DNA of 7,001 nucleotides, from contig JAFOGE010000165.1 of NCBI GenBank assembly GCA_017386965.1, forward strand, positions 1 through 7,001, written 5' to 3'. The DNA comes from Clostridia bacterium. GTDB taxonomy: Bacteria > Bacillota > Clostridia > Oscillospirales > CAG-272. This document shows, piece by piece, positions 5,857 through 7,001 of the stretch. The notes under the pieces are model-generated. The model saw nothing but the letters and a program-made list of their open reading frames with translations, did no database searches and had not been told where the DNA came from. How positions within the stretch are numbered: position 1 is the first letter of the stretch; each line of letters starts with the position of its first letter. The position numbers and the translations under genes were made by a program.

Positions 5857-6984
5857 ATGAACCAGGATGTACGGATCAAACTGAACGGAATCTCGAAGGC
5901 CTTTGACGGCGAAACGGTTCTGGACAATATCGACTTGGAGATTCACGACAAGGAGTTTATCACTCTGCTCGGTCCCTCCGGTTGCGGAAAAACGACCACC
6001 CTTCGCATTATCGCGGGCTTTGAAACCCCCGATCACGGTGACGTCTTTTTTGACGGGGCGCGCATCAACGATCTCCCCCCCTACAAAAGACCGGTCAATA
6101 CGGTTTTTCAGCGCTACGCCCTTTTTCCGCATCTGAACGTATTCGACAATATCGCCTTCGGCCTGCGGATTCAGAAATGCCCGGATGCCGAGATCAGACA
6201 AAAGGTGAAGGATATGCTTGCACTGGTCAACCTCAAGGGCTTTGAGCGCCGCCGCGTCAGCACCCTCTCGGGCGGTCAGCAGCAGAGAGTTGCCATCGCA
6301 CGCGCCCTGGTCAATCAGCCCAAGGTTTTGCTTTTGGACGAGCCCCTCGCGGCACTGGATCTCAAGCTTCGCAAGGATATGCAGAACGAGCTGAAGAATA
6401 TCCAGCACCAAACGGGAATCACCTTTATCTACGTTACGCATGACCAGGAGGAGGCCCTCTCCATGTCGGATACCGTCGTTGTCATGGCGCATGGGCGGAT
6501 CCAGCAGATCGGCTCTCCCACCGATATTTATAACGAGCCTGTCAATGCCTTTGTGGCTGACTTTATCGGGGAATCCAATATCGTTGACGGTGTGATGCTC
6601 GCGGATCGCCGCGTGCGTCTTGCAAGGCACACCTTTGATTGCGTGGACGGCGGATTCGATAAGAACGAGCCCGTGGACGTGGTCATCCGTCCCGAGGATG
6701 TAGACGTGGTCAAGCCCGAGGCAGGCATGCTTTGCGGATTGGTCACGGGTGTGACCTTCAAGGGCGTGCATTACGAGGTCATCGTGGACGTGGACGGCTT
6801 TAAGTGGATGATCCAGACTACGGATTTTGTGGAGGAGGGCGCCACCATCGGCCTTTCCATCGATCCCGACGCCTTCCACATCATGAAGAAGTCCGAGTTC
6901 TCGGGTATGTTCGGCGACTATTCCTCCTTCAGCGACGAGCTGGAGAAGCTTTCAGATGTGACGGAGGAAGTGGAAGAAGAATGA
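5857..6984 (+). CDS. potA: spermidine/putrescine ABC transporter ATP-binding protein PotA
   Basis: This 375-residue cytoplasmic ATPase is predicted to power polyamine import with membrane permeases PotB and PotC and binding protein PotD. It has the full ABC set: Walker A GPSGCGKTT (39-47), Q-loop Gln85, signature LSGGQQQR (137-144), Walker B VLLLDEP (157-163) and switch His195. A C-terminal TOBE-like regulatory region follows at about 235-335, including VVIRPEDV (275-282). The length is close to the 378 residues of E. coli PotA. The tail from about 345 is acidic and ends in EEVEEE. The nearest relatives by motif are other importers of the PotA/CysA/FbpC group; the PotA call rests on overall match (VNTVFQRYALFPH, FIGESNIV) and the following gene start. 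The gene has its own promoter and structured leader and overlaps the next gene by 4 bp. Confidence 0.92.
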   Translation: MNQDVRIKLNGISKAFDGETVLDNIDLEIHDKEFITLLGPSGCGKTTTLRIIAGFETPDHGDVFFDGARINDLPPYKRPVNTVFQRYALFPHLNVFDNIAFGLRIQKCPDAEIRQKVKDMLALVNLKGFERRRVSTLSGGQQQRVAIARALVNQPKVLLLDEPLAALDLKLRKDMQNELKNIQHQTGITFIYVTHDQEEALSMSDTVVVMAHGRIQQIGSPTDIYNEPVNAFVADFIGESNIVDGVMLADRRVRLARHTFDCVDGGFDKNEPVDVVIRPEDVDVVKPEAGMLCGLVTGVTFKGVHYEVIVDVDGFKWMIQTTDFVEEGATIGLSIDPDAFHIMKKSEFSGMFGDYSSFSDELEKLSDVTEEVEEE

Positions 6985-7001
6985 AAAAACGGTCTGTATT
7001 C
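6981..7001 (+). CDS. start of next transporter gene, probably permease PotB (partial)
   Basis: An ATG at 6981 overlaps the potA stop in ATGA and opens a frame reading MKKRSVF before the window ends. GGAGGAAG (about 6963-6970), inside the end of potA, could serve as its ribosome binding site. The overlap implies translational coupling. In many Bacillota potA is followed by potB, and a Lys/Arg-rich start fits a permease, but seven residues cannot prove identity. Confidence 0.55.

Noticed and set aside
5848..6879. 343-residue minus-strand open frame
   Set aside because: It is antisense to potA, which has every ABC motif; the reverse frame is a codon-bias shadow.

Overview
The window looks like chromosomal DNA from an anaerobic member of the Bacillota, most likely class Clostridia and possibly a gut lineage. 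The reasons are a flavodiiron protein fused to flavin reductase and rubredoxin modules, strong AAGGAG-type ribosome binding sites, sigma-A-like promoters in AT-rich gaps, and moderately GC-rich coding DNA. I cannot place it at genus level.

Left edge (1-266): a 135-bp tandem repeat, one full copy and one nearly full copy, probably continuing off the left edge. It is packed with short inverted repeats. On the minus strand each copy carries a stretch resembling the 3' end of a tRNA-Lys. I see no real gene here.

Minus strand (267-4770): three genes transcribed right to left, with gaps of 28 and 57 bp, probably one operon. The order is a flavodiiron protein (oxygen or nitric oxide reduction), a 701-residue GH78-like alpha-L-rhamnosidase family protein, and a HemG-like flavodoxin-fold protein. 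A good promoter (TTGAAA, 17 bp, TATAGT) precedes the flavodiiron gene. A sugar hydrolase between two flavin redox genes is the oddest gene order here.

Plus strand (4980-7001): divergently from the operon lies a small membrane protein of the M50 / site-2 protease family. After a 310-bp AT-rich gap comes potA, the ATPase of a spermidine/putrescine importer. Its stop overlaps the start of a further gene cut off by the right edge, presumably the permease potB. The gap holds a clear potA promoter (TTGCAT, 17 bp, TACAAT) and a leader of about 140 nt with two hairpin-plus-T-tract elements. In one of them the T-tract can pair either as a terminator tail or inside a downstream hairpin.

The genes are mostly recognisable families. 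The least explained material is the structured tandem repeat at the left edge and the potA leader.
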